Source of the DNA: Lethocerus indicus
Taxonomy: Eukaryota; Arthropoda; Insecta; Hemiptera; Belostomatidae
Assembly: GCA_019843655.1 (NCBI GenBank)
Contig: JACDQD010000105.1
Location: 2,852,001 to 2,916,000, forward strand
Direction: 5' to 3'
Length of the DNA: 64,000 nucleotides
The notes below the pieces were generated by a model that was not told where the DNA came from, did no database searches, and saw nothing but the letters and a program-made list of their open reading frames with translations. Shown piece by piece: positions 1-11,444 of the stretch. The translations under genes were made by a program, and so were the position numbers. The stretch's first letter is position 1; each line of letters starts with the position of its first letter.

Positions 1-2140
1 TTTTCCTTTACCTATTTACTTTACCAACACACCTAAATCTTGTTATTTAAAACAGTTGCGCCAATTTCCAACAGGTCCGTTTCCCTTTTTCAAAGTGAAC
101 TCTCCGCCCTACGGGCCTTTTATACCTATCGCGATTTTCCATATTCTCCGTACACATTTTTTGTTGTCCAAAGCTCGGGGACTGGAAACAAGGCGCTGCT
201 TTCAGGAACGGAAGCCAACAAAATGAAAGCGACATGTTGTTGCGTAACAACGTTCGGGGCCTCGCCTGGAACAACATTCGCGAAAACGCTATTCCACCGA
301 TAATTATTTTACGCTTTGTTTGTTTGTTTTTTTGTTGTGTCCATTATCGTATCACAATTTCAATGTTTTAATATTAATTTTAAATATAAATATTTCCTAC
401 TCAATCAGTCACTGAGAATACCCTACGAATGTACTTTTTTTTTGAATTTGTGGAATTTTTCTGAACATTATATTACCCAACTTATAATGTTGATTAGTCC
501 ATTTATACTGTGTGCGAACAAGACAGTGAAGTATCGAGTTTGCATCTACTAGTTATTAAAGTTTTAAAGGAGTACTTTAAAGGGTACAGTCTGTCTGTGA
601 ACAGGCCGAACTTTCGTTGACTGGCTATTAACGCCCAACTGACATCGGGTACTCGGTCCGCGATTAGAACTTCCGAAGTTCTGTTCGTCTCCGGCCGTTG
701 AGACAGCGCAAATTTGAACTTGTGAGCTATTTGATAATTGCGCGGGGCCGCAGCCTTTATGTTTCGGCTGTGGTAAAAACGTTAGTTTCTGTTGGGGTTT
801 AATTGAACGTTTTTTGCGGAAAAACAGCTACAGAAGTCGGTAAGGAAAGAAAGTTTGAAATGGAAATATTCTTTTGTCGAAAAGTCCTTGCAGTCCTTAT
901 GTGAAAAAAATGCTATATTTAATTACGTCCCGGGAATAATTGAATATTTCTGGGATCGCTTTAAAGCTCTCGAAAAAATCTGTAGCTGTAACTAAATAAA
1001 TATACGCTTCGAAACTGAGTCCATTCCTTTTTTACTTTGTCCTCAGTTGCTTCTCCGGACAGGTGGATAAGATTTTCCGTCTGCGATTGGAATTTTCCGA
1101 CAACGCGAAGTGGCGAGAAAATGCCTAGTTTTTTTATGGTAAGAAAAAGTATCGCGAATGAAAATTCGCTGGGCGAAAACGGCGGCAAGAATGAGCACAA
1201 GGTGGAGTGTAATAAATTAGTCGCGAAGTAAAGGTTAAAGGAGGAGTCACAGCGCGGAGAGTATTTAGAACAGAACTTTCACACAAACCGGAAGAGGGAA
1301 TGGACTAAAAGACTAACTGGTCGTCAGTTCCGGGATTGGGGACTGTGCCGCGAGTGTCGCCACTCTAGTGGCCACTTTAAATATCGCAGGAAAACAGGAT
1401 CGGAGGCCGGCTCTAGTCCACAGCCCCCCGTCTCCGAAGAACATGGTGTTGATCCTGAAAACAAAAAAAAGACCGATTCCTACGAGTGGGAATATGGACC
1501 GGCATCAAGGACGGTGGTATTGAACACAATTCCCCGATGTTTACTCAAGTGGGTTTCAATTGCATCTTGACTTCAATTAGCGCAGGCTGAAAACGACGTC
1601 TACTCTTCTAGGCCCCATTCTTCGGTCCTATCCGGGACCATTCGGTTTCATATTTCGCACCGAGAAATATTTGGGTACATCGTACGTTCTTTTATCCCTT
1701 TCTCCAATATCGCTCTATGGGAATTTTGGAAATTATAATTTATTCTATTTGGAAGGCGACGATGGGAAGACGTTAAGAGGCGGTCTCTTTCCGGGTCTTA
1801 TCCCGGTAATATCGAGGATCCCGACCCCTGACTTCCCCGGCCCGCTTTGCCCACTTCCGAGCCGAGAGTCACGTACGGAGGCGAGTGTTTCTCACGATTC
1901 GGCCCCTCGGCCGCTTTTTATTTCCCTTTTCTGGCCGAGTCACGGCCTCCGAGGCCGACCCAACTGCCTCCCGGATTGTCCCGTCGACGATCCTGAAAAC
2001 GAGGAGGAAATAACCACAATGGATTCGTCGGTTTGTAGCTGTTATTTGTACGGCCTATTGAATGAAAAGGGATCCCTGTAGAGCTCTATATTTGTAACAC
2101 TGAATTGACAGCTTCCTCCCGTATTGGTTCTTCCGTAGGC
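1..2140. other. Non-coding AT-rich stretch, no gene recognised
   Basis: Open frames here are short, lack homology that I recognise and often overlap on both strands. The longest is 136 codons at 1671-2081 on the + strand; it is rich in Pro, Ser and Leu, shows no domain, and is best read as chance. No RNA gene or transposon end was identified. Confidence 0.5.
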
Positions 2141-2149
2141 ACGTTTTAC

Positions 2150-2357
2150 TGTCCTATGTCTATTTCAATGACATACCAATTCCCACCCAACAGCAGATTC
2201 GCTATCTTGGGCTCCACCTCGACAAAACGACTCACGTGGAATCCCCACACCCGACTCAAAAGAACCGACTTAAACAGAAAATTTGGACTCTTAAGGCCAT
2301 TACTAGAACGGTCATCGAAATTGACCTTAAGCAACAAACTAACAATATACGATTTCA
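2150..2357 (+). pseudogene. Jockey-like non-LTR retrotransposon fragment (end of reverse transcriptase)
   Basis: Translation gives the YLGLHLD motif region and then KRLTWNPH, with a frameshift between them, followed by RTDLNRKFGLLRPLL and LTLSNKLTIY. This is the conserved C-terminal part of the reverse transcriptase domain in Jockey-clade LINEs, where the family reads like YLGLHLDRRLTW...SKLSLENKLLLYKAI. The fragment stops just before the expected KAILKP motif, and the following bases are unrelated. The aligned part, from 2182, is about 90% identical to the fragment starting at 38832, so both come from one subfamily. It is dead: frameshifted, with neither a 5' domain nor a 3' tail. Confidence 0.82.
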
Positions 2358-3004
2358 CACAATTTTTCAATCTCTCGATACCGCCCGGCGACCGGTTCAT
2401 TAACCTTGAATTCCTAACTAATTTATTCTTCGCTCATTTTATTACGCACTAACACTGTTGTTCTTCTATTTGAATAGGGCCCGTCGAGAGCTTTCAAACG
2501 ATACCGGGTATAGCCAAATAGTATAATTCGGCATAAGTATGCCCCAATGTCCGAAGACGAAACGACTTAATAGTTTAATATTCTTTACCTGAACTGTTTT
2601 CAAACGTCCAGAACTCTAATTTCTAATTTTTCAGTCGTCGGTAACTCACTTAATAATTATATTTCCAGCGCTCAGGGACCTCTAATCCCTGAATATTAAA
2701 GCAGGTACGTTTAATCGATCCTGTTTCTGCCCCGCAGAGCTGTTCAAGTCCCCTGCGGCGGGAGGAATTCTTACCGTTGTCGAGGCGAGTGTGCGTGTGT
2801 TGGAGGGGGTAAATTGCACGGGGCACAATTCTGCCGTGGCCTAGGGGTTGGCTGGGGGTTGGTTCGGGTAGGGGTTGGTTGGGGTGGCTGTCGTCGCGGC
2901 CGCACGCCCCACCAAAGTGGATGGGATTAGAACCACCCCCCTCCGCCACCCCCCCTCGTTCAGATCAATAATGGAACGCTTCGAATTTAGTTCGAATAAA
3001 AAAA
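2358..3004. other. Unassigned sequence between LINE fragment and microsatellite
   Basis: AT-rich at first, then a GT-rich stretch (2790-2890) made of repeated GGGTTGG-like motifs. No coding or RNA feature could be supported. Confidence 0.4.

Positions 3005-3085
<81 letters not shown>
3005..3085. repeat. Compound (AC)n(AT)n microsatellite
   Basis: About 12 AC units (3005-3028) run directly into about 28 AT units (3029-3085). The open frames across it encode only HTHTHT or IYIYIY strings and are not genes. Such compound tracts are polymorphic and prone to replication slippage. Confidence 0.98.
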
Positions 3086-3086
<1 letters not shown>

Positions 3087-3089
3087 CGC

Positions 3090-4126
3090 CCGGAATGCGC
3101 AGTGCGAGTGGGAGAATAGCGGTTTAAATTTCTGACCGATGATTGATGCGGTAGCTGCAAACAATAAAACTTCGTGTGACAAGACGAAAAGTGCAACAAT
3201 TTGCCTTCTCATATTAGCATAATGGGGGACTATAATTTTCTTATTATTAGAATCGCTTAGTATTAAAAAAAATTAATTCGCTTATTTCGGTATTGGGTTT
3301 CCTACTACTAATCAAAAGTCCGAACCGCCCTTAACGCTACCCGGTATCTGTTTCAAATTACACCGCTTTTTATTTATTAAATCTCTCTTTTACCCAACCA
3401 TATTACACTCACCGATGTAGACATCCGTAAAAAAGAATATTTCCGGATATATCCCCTGGAAATAGTCCACATACTTCTTTACTTTTTCTCTGTCATTTAG
3501 TTTTCACTGCCCCACTACGAGTATTACGCGGTGTTTATTTTTAAAAGTGAAAACTCCGTAAAAAGTGAGCAACGCCTCAAATCGTTTTAAGGAGATGAAA
3601 CTTTTAATTATATAAAGTGTACAGCAGAAACCGGTACAGCGGTGGGGGGAAATTCGCACTTTCTATCGGTCCAATATCATTGATTGCAAAAGTTTCGCCT
3701 CTGTAAGTTCGGTGTGACTTCAGCACCGAAGTCGGTTTTGGTTGTAATAAGCGGCGTGTCGACGGAAAGTACGGTGGGGAATGGGGGCTTGAAAGGGAGA
3801 GGATCTCTGGAGCGGCGGGCTCCAGAAATGGAGTCGGACTCCAGCAGATTGCTAATAGGGCGCCGCTGGAATAGTCCTGAGATGGGAAACGGACTCTTCA
3901 TTTCCTGAATTTAATGGAAACTGGAGTTCGTTCTGTTGTAAATATGTTTCGGTGACGGACTCCCCCCTTTTCGGATATCGAGTGCGCTAGATAACTTCAA
4001 TTGGAGTAGAAAAGAAAAGCAAAATTCTATTCCATCCGACTGTCGATTCGGCGTTCTTAGAGTATGAACGAAATAAACTGTGGAGACAGAGCAGGTAAAT
4101 TCCCATTTGGTGATCCTCGAGGATTG
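3090..4126. other. Non-coding stretch, nothing recognised
   Basis: AT-rich at first; the middle (3680-3910) is less AT-rich and has 74-codon frames open on both strands over the same bases, a sign of chance rather than coding. Confidence 0.4.
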
Positions 4127-4200
4127 GGGTCCTCTCTCTTCTTCCCCCCGCTTGTTTGGTGTTTCGCTAGACTGGTTTCGGCCGTTCGCCATTTTCGGCC
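4127..4200 (+). mobile_element. Family A foldback-element arm, decayed fragment
   Basis: A diverged stretch matches the family A arm: CTCTC, then a GTTTGGT block, then TCGCTAGACTGGTTTCGG and CGTTCGCCATTTTCGG. The outer end module and the other arm are missing, so it is a relic of the element described at 17838-18182. Confidence 0.65.
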
Positions 4201-7174
4201 CGTTACGGCTACAACGGCGTAATAATGGCCCGTAACGGAATAAAGTAAATAATAAAATCGCAGAAAGGGCGATGTTTAAGGGGGGTGCGTTCTGCGTATT
4301 ATTTACATCGGTGTTTTTTTTGTTTGTTTTGTCGGGCGTATGAAATATTTTTAATTCTTTGTGAAAAATGCAAATTTCTCAACCCCGAATCCTTCCGGTT
4401 TCACATTTAAACGTTGCTTCTGTTGAAATTTAAGTTTAAATTATTTCTCGAAAGGTTTACTTCTGAACTTAATTCATTCCTCTTCATCCCCTCTCTCGAA
4501 GGCAGCATATCGTGAAAATCGGATTTGGATTCTTTGGATAATTCTGCACAGTTTCGACGATTCCATGCCGAGTGACACGACTTTCCGAGTACTCCACTTT
4601 TCCGGGAAGCGACGACCGCCTCCAGGCCCACGTGTCTCCTCTCCTCCGCATCGTAATTAGATAGTATCTGTTGGCACAACTCTCGACTGCTATCGCGATC
4701 CGCTGTGTAAACTCCTTTGGGGCCGAATCGGCCTGTAAACACTGTTATCTCAACGGCGCTCCAAACTGCGGAAGTTTAATATAAGTCACACCTTCGGTCC
4801 GAAGTGCACTCCCTTGGATTCTTCTGTATCGCCCGCATACGTATATACGCATAATAGATTTCTCTGGCCCGGTTGATATGTATAACTTTCGACGAAATCT
4901 GTAGTGGCCGGGGATGCCTATGGTGACCACGTTTAGCACCTAATGTGACCGCAAAAGTCAAACGTGACTTACACTTCGACGTCTGTATTGATTTAGTAAT
5001 AAAGTTTATTCTAAGAGATACAAATTTAACCCACTCCTCGGACAACTGCAAAAAATATGTAAAACATGCGGCAAACCGTACAATAATTGCAGTACGCAAA
5101 GATCAAAATTGAAAGACAAAACCATACAATATCAAACGCATGTTAGCGTATTAAGCGCAACCGTTTTTCAAGTGAAATTCAACATCTTCAAAACCGAATT
5201 CGCTGTTCAACTTTGGTTGGCAAAAGTTGAATTTTTGTTCGGAAAATTCTGTACTGACAATGTCTGTCTTTCGGTCTCTGCATCAATCCTCGTACAGTCC
5301 GAAATCGTGGTTTTGCGAGGATGCGCGATAGGATGCGATAATCCGTTGAATGGGAAGTGTAATCTGTGTGGCCCGTACAACGTGGCCCATCCCCCTACCC
5401 CTACAACCCGCCCTTAATCGATCTCCCTACAACTACAATACGACAACAATCCACCGCACTCCGGTTGCAATCCGCCCTTTGGGGGGAGGCAACCCCTCTC
5501 CCTCTACCTTCACTTGTCCCTTAGAACTTTCATTTCAACAGTATGCCCTTTCGCGGCGCTTCCTAATGGATTTTTCGCTTTGTATAAATTCTAGGGACGC
5601 TGCTGCCGGCAATTTCCATGCCCGAGTAATCAAGAACATTTGCCTTTCTATTCGAGTTTGAATATGCGTTTACGTATATAGTTTTTTCATTTCTATCAAA
5701 TTCACTTTTCCAGTCGGCATGAGTGAATTTTTCACTTTCAATACTGCCGGGCAGTTTGGTCCTTAAAAATCAACGTCTGGACTAATTTATTTCTTCTACA
5801 TTATGACCACGCATTATCTATGTATTCGTATTAAAATTAGTCACTTCAACCTGTGGATAACCGTATGCCGGTAAATATACGGGGCGTTCTGTTCGTACCG
5901 ATACAAGTACGAAAGAAAATTTCGTTTGCACCCGGGTGTAAACATGATATAAACATGTCGCGTGATACGTTATTTTCTGGTATTAAATCCGTCCAATTTC
6001 AACTTCGGCGATCCGTTTGTTCGGTGGAATTTATTTTTGAAATCGGTCAATATTTACAATCGAAGGAAAATTGGGGAAAATATCCCGAATTTCAATTAAA
6101 TTCTTTTTCACAGTCCCGACCGAATTTTACCCTCTCGCCGCACAATATGTCTACAGATTTCATCAAATGCACTTTCCGCCCGGATTTCAGTTCGTTACCG
6201 AACGACTATTTACAGAGATGCTGTAAGAGAGTACAATACGTTCCCTGAAAAGCTGTAATTACGGCATTGACGCGGTTTAAAGAGAGGTGATCAAAAATTC
6301 CAGTATAATCGCTCGAATCATTTTGAACTGTTACAATGTCGCATAATATTACCCGACATGATACTGATACTCGGCTTTGTTTGCGAGAATTTTTCACGAA
6401 TATATTATTTTGCCCGTAAAGACTCGGATTTCCGAACGGAAACCGAAGGTATACCTAAAATAGAGAGGAGCCCATAAATAATATATTTACTGAAACCTTT
6501 TTGAAATGTTTTAACGTCGCCAGTACAGTTCAAGGGAATGGATAAACGCGGCTATCGATATCAGACTTTATCTGTCGGGTAAAGTATTATTAGCGTACCG
6601 ATTTTCAATGAACCTAAGCGAAGGTATAATACCAGGAACTTTGCCAGGAAATTATGGGTTTTTTCTCAGCCGTTTTCCTATTCCAATAAGTCCAAGACAC
6701 GAGCTTTGCGAATTTTTTCCTAATCTCCGCCGCATTTTGAACTTTTTGCGTTCGGATTATTCGACTTGCCGGAAGTGGAAGTGGCTCATGCACACGTGGC
6801 CAATTAACGCAAATTTTATACGCGTGGACGCCTCTCCTTCTTTCACTTCGCCCTAAAACTAGTAATCTGAGACGTTTATTATTAATTGTAGCCCTGTCCG
6901 GTAATTAAAGCGGCCGACGAGTAATTTAAACGAGACAAAAATTGCCTGCAATTAGAAAAATGGGAAATATTTTGCGACCGGGAAGCACCGGGGTGTTCGA
7001 GGTACGTGCCCGTGCCAAATTGCACGAGGCACGATTTTTGATTACCGCTCGAAAAAACATCTTATCTTTTACTCTAATTTCATACTCTTCAGTCTGGTGC
7101 TACGCGATATTCTGAGATACCTGTCTGTAGCCGGATCTGCCGAATGCATAGACATTATACTGTAATTTAACATT
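4201..7174. other. Non-coding AT-rich stretch, no gene recognised
   Basis: The longest open frame, 131 codons at 5853-6248 (+), has no recognisable domain and no splice context suggesting an exon. Nothing else stands out. Confidence 0.45.
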
Positions 7175-7934
7175 TTTAAAATACCTGTTTTGTGCTCTGC
7201 GAGGGGTTGGAATACTGTGGATTTCGTGTTTTTCTATCTCCTCTCGCCGGTTTGGTCCTTTGCTAGACCGGTTTCGGCTGCTCGCCATATCTTCAGTAGC
7301 GGTGTCAATCACTTTTGGCACTTTGGATGTTTTTTGGGCATCTTCGCTGCACTGCCACTGCCACTGGACTGTTAATCGGTGCAAGTGCACTCAACGAACT
7401 CTCTGTGAAATGGGCTGAATTTTCATTATAAAATGAATAGACGGGTTCATTATTATCGTGAATTTTGCTAATTACGAGCCCGAAAGTTATTCCCCTCAAG
7501 CTCGCAACCCTCGTGCCACCGCCGGTTAATCCGGCTAGTTCATTTAATTAAAATCGTTTGTCTCTCTAGAAACTATACATTTTTAACTTTTCCCCTTGTC
7601 GCTTTCGGATTTCTTCTCTCGTATTTATTTAAGCGGCCAAATTAAAATGCTAATGAAGCCGACTCCGATCTAGTACAAGTTCGGGTATCGTTTCGATAAT
7701 TTTACTTAATAAAAATTAGCCTAGTTTGCATTAGAGGTTTTCGTCCGGGTTACTTGCGCCAAAATATTACCAATTTCGGCTACGTTTTTAATTCATTTAT
7801 TACCGTATACACGCCTTTGTAAGGCTTACCTAAATAATATTTCTCATGATCGGATTAAATAATCTTCAAAGCTACACTACAAAAAAAAGCTACACTACAG
7901 CAAAAACTCGAGGATTAAATTTAAACTCTCTCCT
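7175..7934 (+). mobile_element. Family A foldback element, long form with internal module (left copy)
   Basis: The left part (7175-7376) is the arm with the long end. It carries AAATACCTGTTTTGTG, GCGAGGGGTTGGAATAC, GCTAGACCGGTTTCGG and CTTCAGTAGCGGTGTC in the same order as other copies. It joins at GTTAATCGGTGCAAGTGC to a ~550-bp internal module (7377-7934). No second arm is seen after 7934, so the copy is incomplete. Within the module, at 7869-7900, the motif GCTACACTAC occurs twice, separated by an A-run. The second copy of the module (10899-11441) has it once, so this is a local duplication. The module has no credible open frame, so the element looks non-autonomous. Confidence 0.8.
7377..7934 (+). 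repeat. Left arm of ~550-bp inverted duplication
   Basis: This 558-bp segment matches the reverse complement of 10899-11441 along almost its whole length, with scattered substitutions and small indels. It is the internal module of long family A copies. The two arms are separated by 2,964 bp, so the region could form a large hairpin in single-stranded DNA or in a read-through transcript. Confidence 0.9.
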
Positions 7935-10719
7935 TTCACTGACACACATAACGCTGCACTTAGAGCGCAACTTGAGATCAGTTCAGTGTTTCGCTCGAGT
8001 CATGAGAGCTGGCATTTGTACTACAAAGTGACATTAATTGTATATTGGATACGGAATAATGGTTCCCTTTTTTCACTCTTACTTGTGTAAGAAGGCGTAT
8101 ATTTTCGGTTGATAATCGATAATAAAACACGATTAAATTGCCAGTATGCAGGACGGTTAGAACTGCATCCGATTGTTGGGGAAGCCTTCGTAAAACGATG
8201 GACGAAAAAACGACGAAAAGTACCTCTGACGTCAATTCTGGGTAGAGGAACCGACTGCAAAAATGAGCACACGAAGCGGAGGAACTGCATAACTTTAAAT
8301 TTTAAAGACCGATCTAAAAAACTAATGTCCACTATAGTCTTCGTAAATGCTAAAAAAAGAGCCTGCAGTTTCATAATAACGGGTAATTTTTTGACCGGGA
8401 TTCTTGGACGAATTTCTACCGCCGGTAATTGGTTTCAAAAATACCTCCGTCAGTTTTAAAACCGCAATGGCGGCATGGCGTGTCGACCACAGAGGAGATA
8501 ACTCGGCGTTATTTACAGTTTATGTCCAACCCCCCGGGGTATCGTCATATCGGTGGAGGCAGAGAGAGAGACTGAGAGGGAGAGTCCTCTTACGCCGAAC
8601 CTTCTATTCAACTACCCCTATTAGAGATTTGATTAGATGAAACAAATAGACGTAAGTCTAAAAGTGAAATTTTTTAATTACGCGATTAAACCCGGCCCAA
8701 TACACCAAAAAATTTCGAGTCGATACCTCGCTCTATTTTAATCTTAATTCTCGATAATTCTGCGATTATTTCTCGACCTTGGAATAAGAATTGTATCGTC
8801 AGTTTAATTAGTTAATTGAGAACGAGTTCAAGTCTTCTCATAAATTCTGGCAACCACCTGATATATCGAAGATTCACACGAAATCTACGGTATTATAATT
8901 AATGTTTGCACGATAATAAAGGAATACTACCTACTGCCAATTGGGGAGATTCCAAATCTGCACGTATTCTCGTGATCGAACGCATCGCGTACAACCCAAT
9001 TCCTGTAGATGTGGACGTCTCATGACCGATGGACGGGACGCACTTTAACACTTTAAACGTGCGCCGATCCAGTTTTGTCCACAGTCAACTGCCGCTTCAT
9101 TAATTAGCGTGAAAACGCGCCGGTGGCCACGTTCCCACCGTCTCCGTTTCAAAATGCGGTCCAACTCTTCGGTACGGCCAATTTAATCAGCCAAATTGCA
9201 TTCATTGACGCCCCGCACTGCGGCGCAAACAATCTTCCAATCGTAACCACGTTTTGATAATTACCCGGATTATTAAACACAGGAAGAAAACGCTTCTTTG
9301 TTTTTTTTTTAGGCGTATAAATTATTCATGCACTTTTAAATTGTGTCAGTGATCATCTGTTTTCTGGCGATTCACAAATGAACTCTCGTATCCATTATAA
9401 TTTCATATTAAATAATCTTAATTTCTCTCGATATCGTTAATTTTTTGTGCAATTTTGTGTAATTGTGCAATGTTCAATTAATTCTATTTGAAGAAAACAA
9501 AGCCGGATCTTATAACTTTTATTTCGGATGCGGGATTAAATGTTTCTATTTTCGATTGTATCTCTCACCGAGTCTTGATTACCAACCGTTCAAAAAAATT
9601 CCAACTGCGACGCGGGGAATTTCGACGAATTTCATTTTAAATGCGATTCGCGTGCAGGTGCAGGAGCTTTTCGCCCTCGTTAATTGAAGCCGACGGACAC
9701 AATTTCGGCCCTGGGATCGTACGTTTAAAGTGCATTTATTGAAAATTTTTTCGACATTCCACTTCTGTTTGGAGCATTGTGCACTTCTGAAATTGAACTA
9801 TTTTGAATTATGCAGTCGTCAGTATCATCTGTCAGTCACACATCAGCAGGTGCATTTCGCATTTTTTCCTGAAATACGAAACAATAGTTAACGCGCTCCA
9901 GTTTAATCGGATAGTAAATTGTCGGAATTTATTGCCGAATACTCTTCCTTCTTTTTTCTTATTCAAAATACGTACAAGCAGAATACAATTGAAGTAAATA
10001 ACGCAGCGTAAGTGCGTTTATACAGATTTAACAGTTCGCGCTGCTTACTTGAAAAAAAAATCCCGGCAAAAACCTTCAGGTCTCACGTTAACACACGATG
10101 TTTATGCATGACGGTTCGTATACCTTACGGCCCTTTGCCCCAATTTACGGCGGCAGTCCCTTTTTATTAGTTAATAACGCCGGAATGAACGGATATTAAA
10201 ATTATGGGGGCGTTGATTGTCGCGAAGCTTATATTTCACAACTCTTTACGTCCTCGACGACGAATCGTTTAATCTATAAACGCCCTTGTCGCAGTGTGTC
10301 GGGGGGGGAGGACATAATCTGGGGAATAAAGTCGCGTGTCCGGGACAATTGGCGGTTGTGTGTGTGTGCAAGCCAAAGCTGGAACTGGATCCGCACGCGG
10401 CGAAGAGACGTGGGAGCGGGGGCGGGGGGGGGGGGCGGCATGATTTACTGGCGAGGTTTATCATCGCCTCGCATTACCATAAACTTAGCCGGCTCGTACG
10501 TACCGCCCCGCCGCCCCCCCCAACACAGACGATTCTGCGTAGGATCGATACGCGACCCGCCCCGCCCCGACCACTGACCCGCACTACTCGCACCCCACGT
10601 GGTCGCATCCCCCCTAAATAAGGGTGGGGGGGGGGCAATTACGAACATCCGGCACGTACAGAAGTTGGCCGCGTACATCTCTTTAATCGATTGCCCACCG
10701 AATCGATCGGACGATTTGC
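7935..10719. other. Spacer between inverted arms, no gene recognised
   Basis: AT-rich sequence with short, unrelated open frames, the longest 117 codons at 8021-8374 on the - strand, overlapped by a 116-codon frame on the + strand. The part after 10300 turns abruptly G/C-rich, with poly-G and poly-C runs that have their own entry. Confidence 0.45.
10300..10640. repeat. G-run / C-run rich island
   Basis: Contains an 8-G run near 10303, a 12-G run at 10424-10435, a C-run near 10514-10521 and another G-run near 10626-10635. The open frames here translate to poly-Gly or poly-Pro on opposite strands and are composition artefacts. G-runs on both strands could pair with the C-runs or form quadruplexes. 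Confidence 0.75.
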
Positions 10720-10770
10720 AATAGGATCTTGTAGATTTCGTGGAGGTGTTCACACAGATAAGATCCTATT
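10720..10770. repeat. Short perfect inverted repeat (11-bp stem) at family A junction
   Basis: AATAGGATCTT (10720-10730) is the exact reverse complement of AAGATCCTATT (10760-10770), with a 29-nt loop. The loop contains GTAGATTTCGTG, the short-end motif of family A, directly beside the long end of the next copy. It may be the footprint of two abutting element ends. Confidence 0.7.
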
Positions 10771-11441
10771 TGGAATACCTGTTTTGCGGTCTGCGATGGG
10801 CTTGGAATACCGTTCCCGCCTGTTTGGTCTTTCGCTAGACCGGTTTCGGCCGCTCGCCACTGTCACATGTACCGTGGTGGTTGTCTGTTTGTCGTGTGAG
10901 GAGAGAGTTTAAATTTAATCCTCGAGTTTTTGCTGTAGTGTAGCTTTGAAGATTATTTAATCCGATCGTGTGAAATATTATTTAAATAAGCCTGACAAAG
11001 GCGTGTATACGGTAATAAATGCCTCGTCTAAATTTAAAGAATTAAAAACGTAGCCGAAATTGATAATATTTTGGCGCGAGTAACCCGGACGAAAACCTCT
11101 AATGCAAACTAGGCTAATTTTTTTTAAGTAAAATTATCGAAACGATGCCCGAACTTGTACTAGATCGGAGTCGGCTTCATTAGCATTTTAATTTGGCCAC
11201 TTAAATAAATACGAGAGAAGAAATCCGAAAGCGACAAGAGGGAAAAGTTAAAAATGTTATAGTTTCTAGAAAGACAAACGATTTTAATTAAATGAACTTG
11301 CCGGATTAACCCACGAGGCACAAGGAATAACTTTCGGGCTCGTAATTAGCAAAATTTACGACAATAATGAACCCGTCTTATTCATTTTATAATGTAATTT
11401 CAGTCCATTTCGCGGAGAGTTCGTTGAGTGCACTTGCACCG
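10765..11441 (+). mobile_element. Family A foldback element, long form with internal module (right copy)
   Basis: Begins with a long end (GGAATACCTGTTTTGCGG, then GGAATACCG) and the arm core CGCTAGACCGGTTTCGG, then GTGGTTGTCTGTTTG. This leads into the internal module, here in reverse orientation relative to the copy at 7175-7934. It ends at GTTGAGTGCACTTGCACCG. Part of the arm after the Chr-like core (the CATCTTCAGTAGCGG stretch) is deleted and there is no second arm. No plausible transposase frame is present. Confidence 0.8.
10899..11441 (-). repeat. Right arm of ~550-bp inverted duplication
   Basis: This 543-bp segment is the inverted partner of 7377-7934. It shares the boundaries AGGAGAGAGTTT (start) and GAGTGCACTTGCACCG (end). 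Divergence between the arms argues against a recent assembly duplication. Confidence 0.9.
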
Positions 11442-11444
11442 CCG

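Noticed and set aside
2841..3212. Open frames across the AC/AT microsatellite
   Set aside because: The translations are simple dipeptide strings produced by the microsatellite.
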